NCBI RefSeq assembly: GCF_000504305.1
Contig: NZ_KI632512.1
Location: 4,106,675-4,170,674 of the forward strand
Length of the DNA: 64,000 nt
Reading direction: 5' to 3'
From: Nitratidesulfovibrio termitidis HI1
GTDB taxonomy: Bacteria > Desulfobacterota > Desulfovibrionia > Desulfovibrionales > Desulfovibrionaceae
Part shown: positions 10,363-22,334 of the stretch, one piece after another
Position numbering within the stretch: the first letter of the stretch is position 1
Layout of the letters: every line of letters begins with the position of its first letter
The notes under the pieces: model-generated
Seen by the model: the letters and a program-made list of their open reading frames with translations, nothing else
Database searches by the model: none
What the model was told of the DNA's origin: nothing
Position numbers and translations under genes: made by a program

Positions 10363-10860
10363 TTACTGCCCCTTGGGCGATAGTCGGCCCGACTCCACCG
10401 CGCGGGCCACCGCGTCGAGAATGCCGTTGATGAAACCGCGCGAGTTGTCGTCGCCGAACTGCTTGGAAAGCTCGATGGCCTCGTTCATGGCCACCTTGGC
10501 GGGCACGTCGTCGCGGAACAGCATTTCGTACACGGCGATGCGCAGCAGCGTCAGTTCCACGCGGCCCATGCGCTCCACGCGCCAGTTCTGCGAAAAGCCG
10601 GATACCGCCTCGTCCAGTTCGGCCTGGGTCTTCCACACGCCGTGGATGACTTCCCATGCGTAGCCCTGCGGGGCGGTGGCGGGGTTGTGCCGTTCGGCCT
10701 TTTCGTCCTCGGCGGTGCGGTCTGCCACATCGGGCGAGGCGGCATACGCCGCGCGCAACGCACCTTCGCTGGTGGCCGGGGTAAAACTGAGCCCGTACAG
10801 CACTTGGAAGGCCAGCGCGCGCTCGCTGCGCCGGGTGGGTTTTTTGCCCTGGTTGGCCAT
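10363..10860 (-). CDS. nusB: Transcription antitermination factor NusB
   Basis: 165 residues, all-helical RNA-binding protein that joins NusE at boxA to keep rRNA transcription processive. It has the typical N-terminus [15 protein letters not shown] and the C-terminal signature [28 protein letters not shown] short low-complexity insert (about residues 40-65) lengthens it relative to E. coli NusB. It starts 4 bases after the ribH stop, an arrangement (ribH-nusB) found in many bacteria. Confidence 0.95.
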   Translation of the reverse strand: MANQGKKPTRRSERALAFQVLYGLSFTPATSEGALRAAYAASPDVADRTAEDEKAERHNPATAPQGYAWEVIHGVWKTQAELDEAVSGFSQNWRVERMGRVELTLLRIAVYEMLFRDDVPAKVAMNEAIELSKQFGDDNSRGFINGILDAVARAVESGRLSPKGQ

Positions 10861-10864
10861 GGGG

Positions 10865-11335
10865 TTACAGCTGCTCCATCACGCGCACGGTTTCCAGCAC
10901 GGCGGCGGCGGCTTCAACGCCCTTGTTGCCTGCCTTGGTGCCCGCGCGTTCGATGGCCTGCTCGATGGAGTCGGTGGTCAGCAGGCCAAAGCCCACGGGC
11001 ACGCCGGAATCGAGCGAAATGTGGGCCAGGCCCTTGGTGGCTTCACCGGCCACGAAGTCGAAATGGGGGGTGGCCCCGCGAATGACCGCGCCCAGGGCGA
11101 TGATGCCGTGGTAGCGCCCGCTCTTGGCCAGCTTCTGGGCCACGACGGGCATTTCGAACGCGCCGGGAATGCGGACGATGGTCATGTCCTCGCGCTCGCA
11201 ACCGTGGCGGGCCAGGTAGTCCACCGCGCCGCCCACCAGGCGGTCCACGATGAAGTCGTTGAAACGGGTGGCGATGATGGCGAATTTCAGGCCCTTGGCG
11301 TCGAACTGGCCCTCGATGGTCTTGACGTGCAGCAT
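10865..11335 (-). CDS. ribH: 6,7-dimethyl-8-ribityllumazine synthase
   Basis: 156 residues. It condenses 5-amino-6-ribitylaminouracil with 3,4-dihydroxy-2-butanone-4-phosphate to form lumazine, the penultimate step of riboflavin synthesis. Typical motifs: [38 protein letters not shown] (catalytic His) and [10 protein letters not shown]. It follows ribBA by 99 bases and precedes nusB by 4. Confidence 0.97.
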   Translation of the reverse strand: MLHVKTIEGQFDAKGLKFAIIATRFNDFIVDRLVGGAVDYLARHGCEREDMTIVRIPGAFEMPVVAQKLAKSGRYHGIIALGAVIRGATPHFDFVAGEATKGLAHISLDSGVPVGFGLLTTDSIEQAIERAGTKAGNKGVEAAAAVLETVRVMEQL

Positions 11336-11434
11336 TGGGGGTCTCCTTTTCCGGCGGCGCGCCGGGGCGTGATATGGGACCGGCCTCCGCCCGCGCCGGG
11401 CAAGCCGGGCGCGGGCGGGGCGGTTGCGTGTCGC

Positions 11435-12664
<1,230 letters not shown>

Positions 12665-12753
12665 GGCTACCTCTGGATATGCGGCGCCGCCCCGTGCGGG
12701 TGCGGCGTTCTGGACATGCGTGAAGACCCGGCCCCGGCGTTCTGCGAAAACGC

Positions 12754-13467
12754 CTAGAAGCCGTGTTCCTTCAGGAATTCAACGGTCAGCGCGCCGCCCC
12801 CGCCGGAGCCGGAGGCGACTTGGCCGGAGCCGACAGGGCCGGTGGCGGATGCGCCGCCCTGCCATGCCGAAAGCATGCGCTGCACGTACTTGCCGATGAG
12901 GTCCGTCTCCATGTTTACGCGGACTCCGGGCTTCCACCCTGCGATGGTGGTGACCCGCTGCGTTTCGGGGATGACGTTGACCTCCAGAAAATCCGGGCCG
13001 CAATGATTAACCGTCAGGCTCACCCCGTCAAGAGCCACGGAGCCCTTGGGTATGACCTGGGGGCCGAATTCCTGCGGAAACTTCAGTCGGTAGCGGCGAG
13101 ATTCGCCTTCTTCGCGCACCTCGGCCACGGTGGCCACGCAGTCCACGTGGCCCGCCACCATGTGCCCGCCCAGGCGGTCGCCCATGGCCAGGGCGCGTTC
13201 CAGGTTCACCCTGTCGCCGGTCTTGAGGTCGCCCAGGGTGGTCAGACGCATGGTTTCAGCTGATGCGTAGCAGGTGTACCATGCCGCGTCACGGCTGCCG
13301 CCGTGGGTTTCCACGGTCAGGCACACGCCGTTGGCCGCGATGGATTCGCCCACAACTATGTCGGGCAGCACGAACAGGGGCCGGATGCGCAGGCGGGTTT
13401 CCTTGCCCGCGCCCTCCACGGCCACGATGCCGCCCTGTCCCTGAATGATGCCGGTGAACATGAACAC
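12754..13467 (-). CDS. ribE: Riboflavin synthase alpha chain
   Basis: 237 residues. It dismutates two lumazines into riboflavin. It has two lumazine-binding repeats: [10 protein letters not shown] ... [12 protein letters not shown], then [13 protein letters not shown] ... [13 protein letters not shown]. Between the second repeat and the C-terminal [10 protein letters not shown] there is a Gly/Ser/Ala linker of about 25 residues ([18 protein letters not shown]) that is unusual for the family. The first ATG (13467) has GGAGAG at good spacing; translation from the third codon (MFTGIIQ) is possible. It lies 39 bases after ribD. Confidence 0.95.
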   Translation of the reverse strand: MFMFTGIIQGQGGIVAVEGAGKETRLRIRPLFVLPDIVVGESIAANGVCLTVETHGGSRDAAWYTCYASAETMRLTTLGDLKTGDRVNLERALAMGDRLGGHMVAGHVDCVATVAEVREEGESRRYRLKFPQEFGPQVIPKGSVALDGVSLTVNHCGPDFLEVNVIPETQRVTTIAGWKPGVRVNMETDLIGKYVQRMLSAWQGGASATGPVGSGQVASGSGGGGALTVEFLKEHGF

Positions 13468-13506
13468 TCTCCGAGGCGGCGTGCCGCCGTTGTCTGGAAC
13501 GTCTCG

Positions 13507-14745
13507 CTACGCTTTGGGGCGCAGCGTGATGATAAGGTCATCCCCGCTTGACGCGGTGGCGGCCACGCGCAGGCCCAGCGCGTCGTCCATGCGCAGGGGC
13601 GCGCGACCATCGAACAGGGGCCGCGCCGCGTTGTCGCCCAGCACCTTGGGGGCCAGGTGCAACTCGAATTCATGCATCAGTCCGGTTTCCAGCAGGGCCA
13701 GGCCCAACTGCCCGCCGCCCTCGCACAGCACGTACAGGCAACCGGCCTCGGCACGCAACCGGGCCAGACCCGCGCGCAGGTCCAACCCCGCAGCGCCTGC
13801 GCCGCCTCCGTCATTGACGGCATTGGCAGCAGGCAGGCCCCAGACCCGAGCGCCCGTGGCGCGCACCGTGTCGGCAGCCGGGGATGCCGCCGCAGCCTCG
13901 GTGGTCCAGAAAACGGTGTCCGCCGCCCGCTGTTGCAGCAGGACAAGGTCGCCAACACGCGCGGCCACTTCGTCCATGCGCGAGGTGACGGCCACGGCCA
14001 GCGGCTGGCGGCGCGGGGCGTCGGCGGAACAATTCCCCCCGGCGGTGGCGGAGGAGGGGGAATCCGAAAAATCACCGCAGCGGGCGGTCAGCAACGGGTT
14101 GTCGGCGAACAGGGTGCCGCCGCCCACCAGCACCGCGCCGCCGGCATGGCCCACACCAGCGCGGATGGCGTGCACCCTGCGGCGCGAGGCCGCGCAACTT
14201 ATCCACTGCGAATGGCCCGCGCGGGTGGCAATGCGCCCGTCCAGCGTGCTGGCCAGCTTCAGGATGACGTAAGGCAGGTCCGTCTTTTTCCAGGTGACGA
14301 AGTCGGCCACCAGGTCGCGGCAGTCCTGCACGCACACGCCCATTCCGCACTCGCCCATATCCACCTGTACGCCATGCTGGCGCAGAAATTCCGCGCCGCC
14401 CCGGGCAACCGGGTTGGGGTCGGCCATGCCAACCACCACATGGCGGATGCCCGCATCCAGCACCGCCTGCGAACAGGGGGGCGTCTTGCCGTGGTGGTTG
14501 CAGGGCTCCAGCGTGACCACCAGGGTGCAGCCTGCCGGGTCCACGCCATTGGCTGCCGCGTCGCGCAGGCATTCCACCTCGGCGTGGGGCATGCCGCACG
14601 CCGTGTGATAACCGCGCGCCACCACCTGCCCGTCGCGCACCAGCACAGCACCCACTGTGGGGTTGGGCGCGGCGCGCCAGCGGCCTTGCCGGGCAAGGGC
14701 GATGGCCTCGTGCATGAAAAATTCGAAGGGATGCGGCGCGGTCAT
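13507..14745 (-). CDS. ribD: Bifunctional riboflavin deaminase/reductase RibD
   Basis: 412 residues. The N-terminal deaminase domain has the zinc motif HAEVECL and PCNHHGKTPPC and acts on the pyrimidine from GTP cyclohydrolase II; the C-terminal reductase domain (LPYVILKLASTLDGRIAT; VLVGGGTLFADNPLLTAR; LYVLCEGG) reduces the ribosyl side chain with NADPH. A loop in the reductase (around residues 225-245) is long and Ser/Ala-rich. It begins 5 bases after the dCMP-deaminase-like gene and is the first of the rib genes. No FMN riboswitch (RFN) is recognisable upstream. Confidence 0.95.
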   Translation of the reverse strand: MTAPHPFEFFMHEAIALARQGRWRAAPNPTVGAVLVRDGQVVARGYHTACGMPHAEVECLRDAAANGVDPAGCTLVVTLEPCNHHGKTPPCSQAVLDAGIRHVVVGMADPNPVARGGAEFLRQHGVQVDMGECGMGVCVQDCRDLVADFVTWKKTDLPYVILKLASTLDGRIATRAGHSQWISCAASRRRVHAIRAGVGHAGGAVLVGGGTLFADNPLLTARCGDFSDSPSSATAGGNCSADAPRRQPLAVAVTSRMDEVAARVGDLVLLQQRAADTVFWTTEAAAASPAADTVRATGARVWGLPAANAVNDGGGAGAAGLDLRAGLARLRAEAGCLYVLCEGGGQLGLALLETGLMHEFELHLAPKVLGDNAARPLFDGRAPLRMDDALGLRVAATASSGDDLIITLRPKA

Positions 14746-14750
14746 GGAGG

Positions 14751-15299
14751 CTACCTGCCCCCGCAGGCGCAGCCGCCCCCGCACCCACCGCCCTGACCGG
14801 GAGCCGGAGCATCCGGCGGCAGGCACGCGCCGCCCGTGCGCGGGGTAAAGGGCAGTACCTCGTAGTGCACGCCCGATTCGCGCAGCATGTCCTCGGCCAG
14901 TTGGTCGGGGTATGATTCCGCGTAACGGATGGCCGTGACGCCGCAGTTGATGAGCATCTTGGTGCAGATGAGGCAGGGCTGGGTGGTGCAGTATATTTCC
15001 GAACCGGCCAGCGAAATGCCGTGGATGGCGGCCTGCACGATGACGTTCTGTTCCGCGTGCAGCCCCCGGCAGATTTCGTGGCGCTGGCCGGAGGGCACGC
15101 CAAGTTGGGCACGCAGGCAACCCACGTCCAGGCAATGGGCCACGCCCGAAGGCGCACCGTTGTAGCCCGTGGCCAGGATGCGCTTGTCCTTCACCGCAAT
15201 GGCCCCCACCTTGCGCCGGGTGCAGGTGGAACGCTCGGCCACGAGGTAAGTGATCTCCATGAAGTACTGGGGCCAGGGGAGGCGGGACAGCGTGGACAT
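14751..15299 (-). CDS. dCMP deaminase-family protein
   Basis: 182 residues. Zinc-dependent cytidine/deoxycytidylate deaminase fold (ComEB / Dcd type): catalytic HAEQNV near residue 82 and the zinc cysteines in [12 protein letters not shown]; an N-terminal [16 protein letters not shown] matches the family. Likely reaction: dCMP to dUMP for dTMP synthesis. The last about 20 residues form a Gly/Cys-rich tail (GGGCGGGCACGG) of unknown use. It has an AGAGG ribosome-binding site and lies 5 bases before ribD. A role tied to riboflavin is not implied by its own motifs. Confidence 0.88.
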   Translation of the reverse strand: MSTLSRLPWPQYFMEITYLVAERSTCTRRKVGAIAVKDKRILATGYNGAPSGVAHCLDVGCLRAQLGVPSGQRHEICRGLHAEQNVIVQAAIHGISLAGSEIYCTTQPCLICTKMLINCGVTAIRYAESYPDQLAEDMLRESGVHYEVLPFTPRTGGACLPPDAPAPGQGGGCGGGCACGGR

Positions 15300-15364
15300 G
15301 GGTACCTCTGCGGCTAAGGTATACACGGTGTCGCCACAAGGTGCCTTTTGGCCCCTGCCAGCGT

Positions 15365-15490
15365 CAGCCCGCCTTTTCCATGCCGTCACGTACGGCAAGA
15401 GGGCGCGATGCGGTCGTCATCCGTAATGCTCGTTGACTCGCATAACGGCTGACGCACTCCGTCATGCAAAGGCGTGCTTCCTCGGCAGGG
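15365..15490 (-). repeat. Composite palindromic repeat (family A with nested family B hairpin)
   Basis: On the minus strand the order is an outer stem (cgcctttgcatgac, pairing imperfectly with ggcatggaaaaggcg), ggagtgcg, the nested hairpin cagccgttatgcg...gcattacggatg (15419-15452), and cttgccgtacgtgac. The same order occurs at 52626-52760 with a different outer stem. It fills the gap between glyA and the deaminase gene, a 356-base stretch that also holds the glyA terminator. Confidence 0.65.
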
Positions 15491-15591
15491 ATCAAAAATC
15501 TCTCTTGTGCCGACACCTCGCACTGCGGTCCCGCCGTTTGGAAGAGCGATGGGAGCGCAGTGCCCGGATAAAAACGGGAAGAGAGCCGTGG

Positions 15592-15622
15592 CAAACACCG
15601 GGGCGGTTGTCCGCCCCGGTGT
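15592..15622 (-). terminator. Terminator downstream of glyA
   Basis: A perfect 12-bp hairpin (acaccggggcgg / ccgccccggtgt, 4-base loop), 33 bases past the glyA stop, followed on the minus strand by TTTGCC. The stem is strong; the T-run is short. Confidence 0.65.
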
Positions 15623-15655
15623 CGTCAGGCCATCAACAGCGTCGGAGTGGCTGGC

Positions 15656-16894
<1,239 letters not shown>

Positions 16895-17020
16895 GGTTCG
16901 CCTCCGTGGAATGGTTGCGGCCGCGCGGCGTCAGTATGCCGCGCGACCTCTGGAAATATCGCTCTCCCGTGCCCGGTTGGGGGTGGGGAGATGTTCTGCA
17001 AGCCTCCTGCGGGCAGGGAC

Positions 17021-17063
17021 GGCAGCCGTTATGTGAGCGCACAGCGCGAACATTACGGCTGCC
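17021..17063. repeat. Family B-like hairpin in the glyA-fabF gap
   Basis: ggcagccgttatgt pairs with acattacggctgcc (one mismatch) around a 15-base loop. The arms match the CCGTTAT...ATTACGG motif found at 1652, 15419 and 52672, with the outer flank extended into the stem. Together with the element at 17172 it fills the 379-base gap between glyA and fabF. Confidence 0.6.
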
Positions 17064-17171
17064 GATAGCAGCGATGGCCAAGCCCCCTGCACCCCCGTTC
17101 AGGCAAGCGGGGTCGGACAAAGTCCGATATCGAGCGGGACTGCAAACGTGCGGAGCGCGAGGCGGGGACGA

Positions 17172-17240
17172 GGAAAAAAGCCTTTTTGCGGAAGAAGTAT
17201 ACTCTTCGGTATTCGACTGGAGCAAAAAGGTTTTTTGACG
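17172..17240 (+). repeat. Family A palindromic repeat, divergent copy
   Basis: An outer stem aaaaaagcctttttgc / gcaaaaaggttttttg encloses gaagtatactcttcggtattcgactgg, a divergent version of the core seen at 20011, 38559 and 38822. It ends in ttttttgacg, parallel to the gtttgacgc end of other copies. It lies 34 bases from the end of fabF. Confidence 0.6.
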
Positions 17241-17273
17241 ACGTAACCGACCGCGATACGTACGTTTGCGCGG

Positions 17274-18521
17274 CTAGCCCGCCCAGCGCTTGTACAGCAT
17301 GCAGCAGTTCGTCCCGCCAAAGCCGAACGAATTGCACAGCACGTATTCGGGCTGGTAGTTTTCCGAGCCGCCCGCCATGTAGTTCAGGTCGCATTCCGGG
17401 TCGGGCGTGTCGCGGTTGATGGTGCCGGGAATGATGCCGGTGTGCAGCGCAAGGACGCTGAACACGCCTTCCATCCCGCCCGCTGCGCCCAGCAGATGCC
17501 CGGTCATGGACTTGTTGGCCGTGATGCGGATGTTCTTGGCGTGGTCGCCGAACACCAGCTTGATGGCCTTGGTTTCGCACAGGTCGTTGAGGTGCGTCGA
17601 GGTGGCGTGGGCGTTGATGTGATCCACGTCCTCGGGGCGGATGCCCGCCTCGTCGATGGCGGCGCGCATGGCCTGCGCCATGCCCAGGCCGTCCTCGTGC
17701 GGGGCGGTCATGTGATACGCGTCGCCGGAGGCGCCGTAGCCCACCACTTCGGCGTAGATGGTGGCGCCGCGCGCCTGCGCCGATTCCAGCGATTCCAGCA
17801 TCAGGAAGCCCGAGCCTTCACCGATGACGAAGCCGTCGCGGTCCTTGTCGAACGGGCGCGAGGCCTTGGCGGGGTCGTCGTTGTTGCCGGTGGACAGCGC
17901 CTTCAGCGCGGTGAAGCCGGAAACGCCCATGGGCGTGATGGTGGCTTCAACGCCGCCGGTGATCACCGCGTCGCAGCGGCCCATGGCGATGTCGGTGTAG
18001 GCATAGCCGATGGCATGCTGGCCCGAGGCGCAGGCGCTGGTGGTGACCAGGTTGGGACCCTTGGCCCCGGTGAAGATGGAAACCTGGCCCGGCGCCATGT
18101 TGGAGATCAGCATGGGGATCATGAACGGCGAGACGCGGTTGGGGCCGGACTCGACGAGCTTGGAATGGAAGACCTCTATGGTTTCCAGCCCGCCAAGCCC
18201 CACGCCCAGCAGCACGCCCACGCGGTGGGCGTTGGCGTCGTCGATGACAAGGCCGGAATGCTCGACGACCATCTTGCCGGTGGCCACCGCGAACTGGACA
18301 AAGCGGTCCATGCGCTTGGCCTGCTTGGCCGGGATGAATTGCTCTGGATCGAAGCCCTTGACCTCGCCCGCGATGCGCGAGGTGTACTCCGAAGCGTCGA
18401 AGTGGGTGATGGGCCCGATGCCGGACTTTCCGGCCACCAGGTTCTCCCAGCTTGTCGCAAGGTCGTTACCAAGGGGGGTGATGGCCGCAAGGCCGGTCAC
18501 GACGACACGCTTTCCGGTCAT
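17274..18521 (-). CDS. fabF: 3-oxoacyl-ACP synthase II
   Basis: 415 residues. Beta-ketoacyl-ACP synthase of the elongation cycle. The thiolase-fold catalytic triad is visible: Cys in TTSACASGQHA near residue 163, His in INAHATSTHLND near 303 and His in SMTGHLLGAAGG near 340; C-terminal NSFGFGGTN is typical. It is the last gene of the fab cluster, 179 bases downstream of acpP across a perfect hairpin. Confidence 0.97.
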   Translation of the reverse strand: MTGKRVVVTGLAAITPLGNDLATSWENLVAGKSGIGPITHFDASEYTSRIAGEVKGFDPEQFIPAKQAKRMDRFVQFAVATGKMVVEHSGLVIDDANAHRVGVLLGVGLGGLETIEVFHSKLVESGPNRVSPFMIPMLISNMAPGQVSIFTGAKGPNLVTTSACASGQHAIGYAYTDIAMGRCDAVITGGVEATITPMGVSGFTALKALSTGNNDDPAKASRPFDKDRDGFVIGEGSGFLMLESLESAQARGATIYAEVVGYGASGDAYHMTAPHEDGLGMAQAMRAAIDEAGIRPEDVDHINAHATSTHLNDLCETKAIKLVFGDHAKNIRITANKSMTGHLLGAAGGMEGVFSVLALHTGIIPGTINRDTPDPECDLNYMAGGSENYQPEYVLCNSFGFGGTNCCMLYKRWAG

Positions 18522-18639
18522 TAAATGTACCTCTTGGCGGTAGTGGGCCGAACCCGCGCAAACGGGATGGATGTGGAACGATGGCGAGTGGTTGCGCGCC
18601 GTCAGCGTGGTTCCGGCCGTGCGGAAGAAAAGCGCGAGA

Positions 18640-18666
18640 GCGTCTTATGACCTCGTCATAAGACGC
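18640..18666 (-). other. Intercistronic hairpin between acpP and fabF
   Basis: A perfect 12-bp stem gcgtcttatgac / gtcataagacgc with a 3-base loop, 34 bases after the acpP stop. On the minus strand it is followed by tctcgcgcttttctt, a weak T-rich stretch. It could attenuate read-through or protect the acpP 3' end. Either would raise the ratio of acyl carrier protein to FabF; this is inference. Confidence 0.55.
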
Positions 18667-18700
18667 CCGCATGCGATCTTCGTTGCGTGAAGAACAGGCC

Positions 18701-18931
18701 CTACTGCTTGTTCTTGATGTAGGCGATGGCGTCCTGGACCTTGAGGATCTTCTGGGCATCGTCGTCGTCGATTTCGATGCCGAATTCCTCTTCCATGGCC
18801 ATTATCAGTTCGGTCAGGTCGAGCGAGTCGGCGCCAAGGTCTTCCACGAAGGAGGCTTCGGGCTTCACTTCCTCGGCGGACACGCCAAGCTGATCCATGA
18901 TGATCTTGCCGATCTTTTCTTCAACGGACAT
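18701..18931 (-). CDS. acpP: Acyl carrier protein
   Basis: 76 residues, highly acidic. It carries growing acyl chains on 4'-phosphopantetheine attached to Ser36 in GADSLDLTE. The length and charge are standard. The ATG at 18931 has a strong TGGAGGGA ribosome-binding site; the frame is open further upstream but that part is not ACP. It lies between fabG and fabF in the fab cluster. Confidence 0.98.
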   Translation of the reverse strand: MSVEEKIGKIIMDQLGVSAEEVKPEASFVEDLGADSLDLTELIMAMEEEFGIEIDDDDAQKILKVQDAIAYIKNKQ

Positions 18932-19058
18932 GGTCCCTCCAATGCTGTTTTTCTCGTTTCGGTGCCGGTCGGTGCTGCGTACGCGGCGTTCTACACAAGC
19001 CGTTTCGTCCGGGATGCCTTTTGTACGGCTGGCAACGCCTGCCTGCAAGCATTCCGTG

Positions 19059-19084
19059 GCAGGGATTTGCTGGCAAATTCCTGC
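19059..19084 (-). other. Intercistronic hairpin between fabG and acpP
   Basis: gcagggatttg pairs with caaattcctgc (11 bp, one wobble pair, 4-base loop) in the 185-base gap between fabG and acpP. It has no T-run. It is a possible RNA-processing or stability element. Confidence 0.4.
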
Positions 19085-19116
19085 GGGCTGTCCCTTCGTT
19101 CCCTTCGTGGGCCGCC

Positions 19117-19860
19117 CTAGCAGTACATGCCGCCGTTGACGGCGATGACCTGCCCGGTGATGTAGCCCGCCTTATCGGAAGCCAGAAAGGCCACGGCATC
19201 GGCGATGTCCTGGGGCTGGCCCAGTCGCCGGAGCGGGATGGCTTCGATATATGCCGCGCGAACCTCGTCGGTGAGCTTCGCGGTCATGTCTGTTTCGATG
19301 AAGCCGGGAGCCACGGCGTTGACCGTGACGTTGCGCCCGGCAAGTTCCTTGGCGGCGGACTTGGTCATGCCGATCAGGCCCGCCTTGGCGGCGGAATAGT
19401 TGATCTGCCCGGCGTTGCCCATCTGCCCCACCACCGAGGTGATGTTGACGATGCGGCCCCTGCGCTGCCTGGTCATCAGCTTGGCGGCCTCGCGCAGGCA
19501 GGTGAACGCGCCGGAAAGGTTGACGTCCAGCACGCGGTCGAAGTCGTCGTCCTTCATGCGCAGGATAAGCCCGTCCTTGGTGATGCCCGCGTTGTTCACG
19601 AGCACGTCCAGGGTGACCTTTTCCCTGATTTCTTCCTGAAAGAACGCGGCTACGGCGGCGGCGTCGGAAACGTCCAGCCGGAAGGCCCGCGCCGAACCGC
19701 CCGCGGCGTTGATGCCGGCGGCCACGGCTTCGGCTTCCTCGGGCTTGCTCACGTAGGTGAGGTAGACCTGAAAGCCCTCGCGGGCCAGGGTTTCCGCCAC
19801 GGCCTTGCCGATGCCCCGGGAGCCCCCGGTGACCAGCGCGGTGGAAGTGAGTTCGCTCAT
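19117..19860 (-). CDS. fabG: 3-oxoacyl-ACP reductase
   Basis: 247 residues. NADPH-dependent short-chain dehydrogenase that reduces 3-ketoacyl-ACP. It shows the nucleotide-binding GGSRGIG near residue 12, NNAG ([11 protein letters not shown]), catalytic Ser in [10 protein letters not shown] and the YxxxK pair in INYSAAKAG, and [10 protein letters not shown]. It is the canonical length and sits in the fabH-fabG-acpP-fabF order. Confidence 0.97.
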   Translation of the reverse strand: MSELTSTALVTGGSRGIGKAVAETLAREGFQVYLTYVSKPEEAEAVAAGINAAGGSARAFRLDVSDAAAVAAFFQEEIREKVTLDVLVNNAGITKDGLILRMKDDDFDRVLDVNLSGAFTCLREAAKLMTRQRRGRIVNITSVVGQMGNAGQINYSAAKAGLIGMTKSAAKELAGRNVTVNAVAPGFIETDMTAKLTDEVRAAYIEAIPLRRLGQPQDIADAVAFLASDKAGYITGQVIAVNGGMYC

Positions 19861-20010
19861 TCGGCCTTTCTCATGTTGCGGGTTGCAAAGGGCACCGCCT
19901 TATACCGCAAAGACAGTGCGACTTCAATTGGCCCGTTTCGGGGTATCCTGAGGGGAGGCGTTGATTCTCTTCAGGAGTCCCTCTGACCGTGCGCACGTTG
20001 ATTTTTTGTT

Positions 20011-20096
20011 GCTGGCAAGGAAAACGAGGCTGCCATGAGGGAGTATACTCTTATCGTATTTGACCGAGATGGCAGACGAAGTCTGACGAAGCCAGC
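20011..20096 (+). repeat. Family A palindromic repeat
   Basis: Nested pairing: outer gctggc / gccagc, then ctgccat / atggcag, around the core gggagtatactcttatcg tatttgaccgag. The left flank ggcaaggaaaac matches copies at 38559 (inverted) and 38822. It lies between fabH and fabG within the fab cluster, ending 20 bases from the fabH stop. Confidence 0.65.
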
Positions 20097-20116
20097 GGCA
20101 AAAAGGCAATGTGCGC

Positions 20117-21109
20117 CTAGAAGTGAAGAAGCGCAGAACCCCAGGTAAACCCACCACCAAAGGTGGCCAGCAGTACGCGCATGCCGGGGCGCAGCACGCC
20201 CTTGGCCCGCGCGTCGGCAATGGCCAGCGGCACGGACGCGGCGGATGTGTTGCCGAATTCGTGCAGGTTCACGAACACGCGCTCGGCGGGGATGCCCAGC
20301 CGGTCGCCCACGGCCTCGATGATGCGCAGGTTGGCCTGGTGTGGAATGAGCAGGGCCACGTCGTCGGTGGTCAGGCCGTTGCGCGCAAGTACATCCTGGC
20401 TGATGGCGGCCATGTTGCGCACGGCGTGCTTGAACACGTCGCGCCCGTTCATCTGCACGAAGAAATCGTCGCCCACCGGATCGCCCTTGGCGTAGGGGGT
20501 GTGGGTGCCGCCGCCGATGGTCAGCAGGCCGCCCAGGTTGCCGTCGGACGCGCAGAGCACGTCTTCCAGCAGGGCGCCTTCGCCGTCGGCGGTAATCACC
20601 GACGCGCCCGCACCATCGCCGAACAGCACGCAGGTGGTGCGGTCGGCCCAGTTCAGGCGGCGGGTCAGGGCTTCGGTGGCGGTCAGCAGCACGCGGGCTT
20701 CGGGCTGGGCGGCCACGATGGCGCGAGCCATGGACAGGCCGTACACGTAGCCCGAGCAGGCGGCGTTGAAATCGAAGGCCATGGCGCCCACGATGCCCAG
20801 CTTGGCCTCCACGAGGCAGGCGGTGTTGGGGCACAGGTAGTCGGGTGTGCAGGTGGCGTTGATGACGTGGGTTATCTCGCCCGGCTCCATGCCCGCGTCG
20901 GTCAGGGCCATGCGGGCGGCTTCCGCAGCCGCGTCGGAGGCGTTCTGCCCCTCGGCCAGGCGGTGGCGCTGCTTGATGCCGGTGCGGGTGGTGATCCACT
21001 CGTCGGTGGTCTCCACGAATTTTTCAAGGTCGAAGTTGGTCAGCACGTCCACGGGTGTGTACGCACCGAACCCCCTGACCCGGCAGGCAATATCGCGCGA
21101 TGCTGTCAT
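20117..21109 (-). CDS. fabH: 3-oxoacyl-ACP synthase III
   Basis: 330 residues. It starts fatty acid synthesis by condensing acetyl-CoA with malonyl-ACP. The Cys-His-Asn triad is visible: Cys in DFNAACSGYVYGL, His in LIPHQANLRIIEA and Asn in HEFGNTSAASVP. The start at 21109 (MTASRDIACRVRGFGAYTP) gives a normal N-terminus; the open frame further upstream does not resemble FabH. It lies between plsX (184 bases upstream) and fabG. Confidence 0.96.
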   Translation of the reverse strand: MTASRDIACRVRGFGAYTPVDVLTNFDLEKFVETTDEWITTRTGIKQRHRLAEGQNASDAAAEAARMALTDAGMEPGEITHVINATCTPDYLCPNTACLVEAKLGIVGAMAFDFNAACSGYVYGLSMARAIVAAQPEARVLLTATEALTRRLNWADRTTCVLFGDGAGASVITADGEGALLEDVLCASDGNLGGLLTIGGGTHTPYAKGDPVGDDFFVQMNGRDVFKHAVRNMAAISQDVLARNGLTTDDVALLIPHQANLRIIEAVGDRLGIPAERVFVNLHEFGNTSAASVPLAIADARAKGVLRPGMRVLLATFGGGFTWGSALLHF

Positions 21110-21293
21110 GTGGCTGGTTCCGGTCGGCGCGCGGGGCGCCGCAGGTGCAGGGTGGGGGGCGCTAGAGCATTTCACCGTCAGGGATGTCTGCCTAAAAATG
21201 CTCTGGCTGCGCGGGGAGCGCCGCCCGTACCGAAGGCGCAGGCGAAATCGCGTTTCGCCGACTGGCGCCGGTGGGAGCGTTTCAAGAATCGTC

Positions 21294-22334
21294 CTATTTG
21301 ATGGCCTTGCCGTAGCGGGTGAGTTCCTCGTTGGCGCTGATGGCCTTGACGAGGCGTTCGTTGGTCTTTTTTTCCACAAAGGTGGCGGCCAGCTTGACGG
21401 CGCTGCGCACTGCCTTGGAATTGGACTTGCCGTGGCAGACGAAGGCGATGCCCTGCAAGCCGAGCAGGGGAGCGCCGCCGTATTCGGCATAGTCCACGAA
21501 CTGGGCAAAGCGGCGGAAGGCGGATTTGGCGAGCAGGGTGCCGATCTTGGGCAACAGGCCGGAGAGCAGTTCGCGCTTCAGCACGCGGCCCAGCGACGTG
21601 CTGAGCCCTTCGCTCAGCTTCAGCGCCACGTTGCCGACAAAGCCGTCGCAGACCACCACGTCCACCTCGCCGCTGAAAATGTCGCGGCCTTCCACGTTGC
21701 CCACGAAGTTGATGCCGTTCTGGGCCAGCTTGAACAGTTCGTAGGCTTCCTTGACCTGGGTGTTGCCCTTGCCTTCTTCCTCGCCGATGCTCAGAAGGCC
21801 GATGCGCGGCGATTCGCACGACAGAAGGTCGCGCGCGAAGGCGTCGGCCATCAGGCCGAACTGGAACAGGTGGTGCGGCTTGCAGTCCACGTTGGCCCCC
21901 ACGTCCAGCAGGACGATGGGGTTCTTTTCCGTGGGCATGATGGAGGCGAGCGCGGGCCGGTCCACGCCGGGAATGCGGCCCATGATGAACATGCCGCAGG
22001 CCACGGTGGCGCCGGAATGCCCGGCGCTGACGATGCCGTGGGCCTGTCCGTCGCGCACCAGGCGGCAGGCCACCTGGATGGAGGCATCCTTGCGGCGGCG
22101 CAGGATGTCGGAAGGCTTTTCGTCCATGCCGGCGACTTCGCTGGCGTGGACAACGTCATAGGCGACGCCGTCAAGGGGGATCCTGGCCAGTTCCGCCTGC
22201 ACCTTCGCCTGGTCGCCGACCAGCAGAAGGGCGATCCCCTTGTCGCGCGCCGCCTCAATCGCGCCGGGGACCACCACGGAGGGGCCAAAATCCCCCCCCA
22301 TGGCATCCACGGCGATGGTGGTCGCGTTACTCAT
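21294..22334 (-). CDS. plsX: Phosphate acyltransferase PlsX
   Basis: 346 residues. It converts acyl-ACP to acyl-phosphate for phospholipid synthesis. Family segments: TIAVDAMGGDFGP at the N-terminus, SAGHSGATVACGMF, LLDVGANVDCKP, IGLLSIGEEEGKGN and VVVCDGFVGNVALK. Its ATG overlaps the end of rpmF by 8 bases, implying coupled translation. The 184 bases before fabH include a 9-bp inverted repeat (agagcattt / aaatgctct, 21164-21204). Confidence 0.97.
   Translation of the reverse strand: MSNATTIAVDAMGGDFGPSVVVPGAIEAARDKGIALLLVGDQAKVQAELARIPLDGVAYDVVHASEVAGMDEKPSDILRRRKDASIQVACRLVRDGQAHGIVSAGHSGATVACGMFIMGRIPGVDRPALASIMPTEKNPIVLLDVGANVDCKPHHLFQFGLMADAFARDLLSCESPRIGLLSIGEEEGKGNTQVKEAYELFKLAQNGINFVGNVEGRDIFSGEVDVVVCDGFVGNVALKLSEGLSTSLGRVLKRELLSGLLPKIGTLLAKSAFRRFAQFVDYAEYGGAPLLGLQGIAFVCHGKSNSKAVRSAVKLAATFVEKKTNERLVKAISANEELTRYGKAIK

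Noticed and set aside
14746..15655. FMN riboswitch ahead of the riboflavin genes
   Set aside because: The conserved RFN blocks were not found in the gaps before ribD, ribE, ribBA or the deaminase gene.
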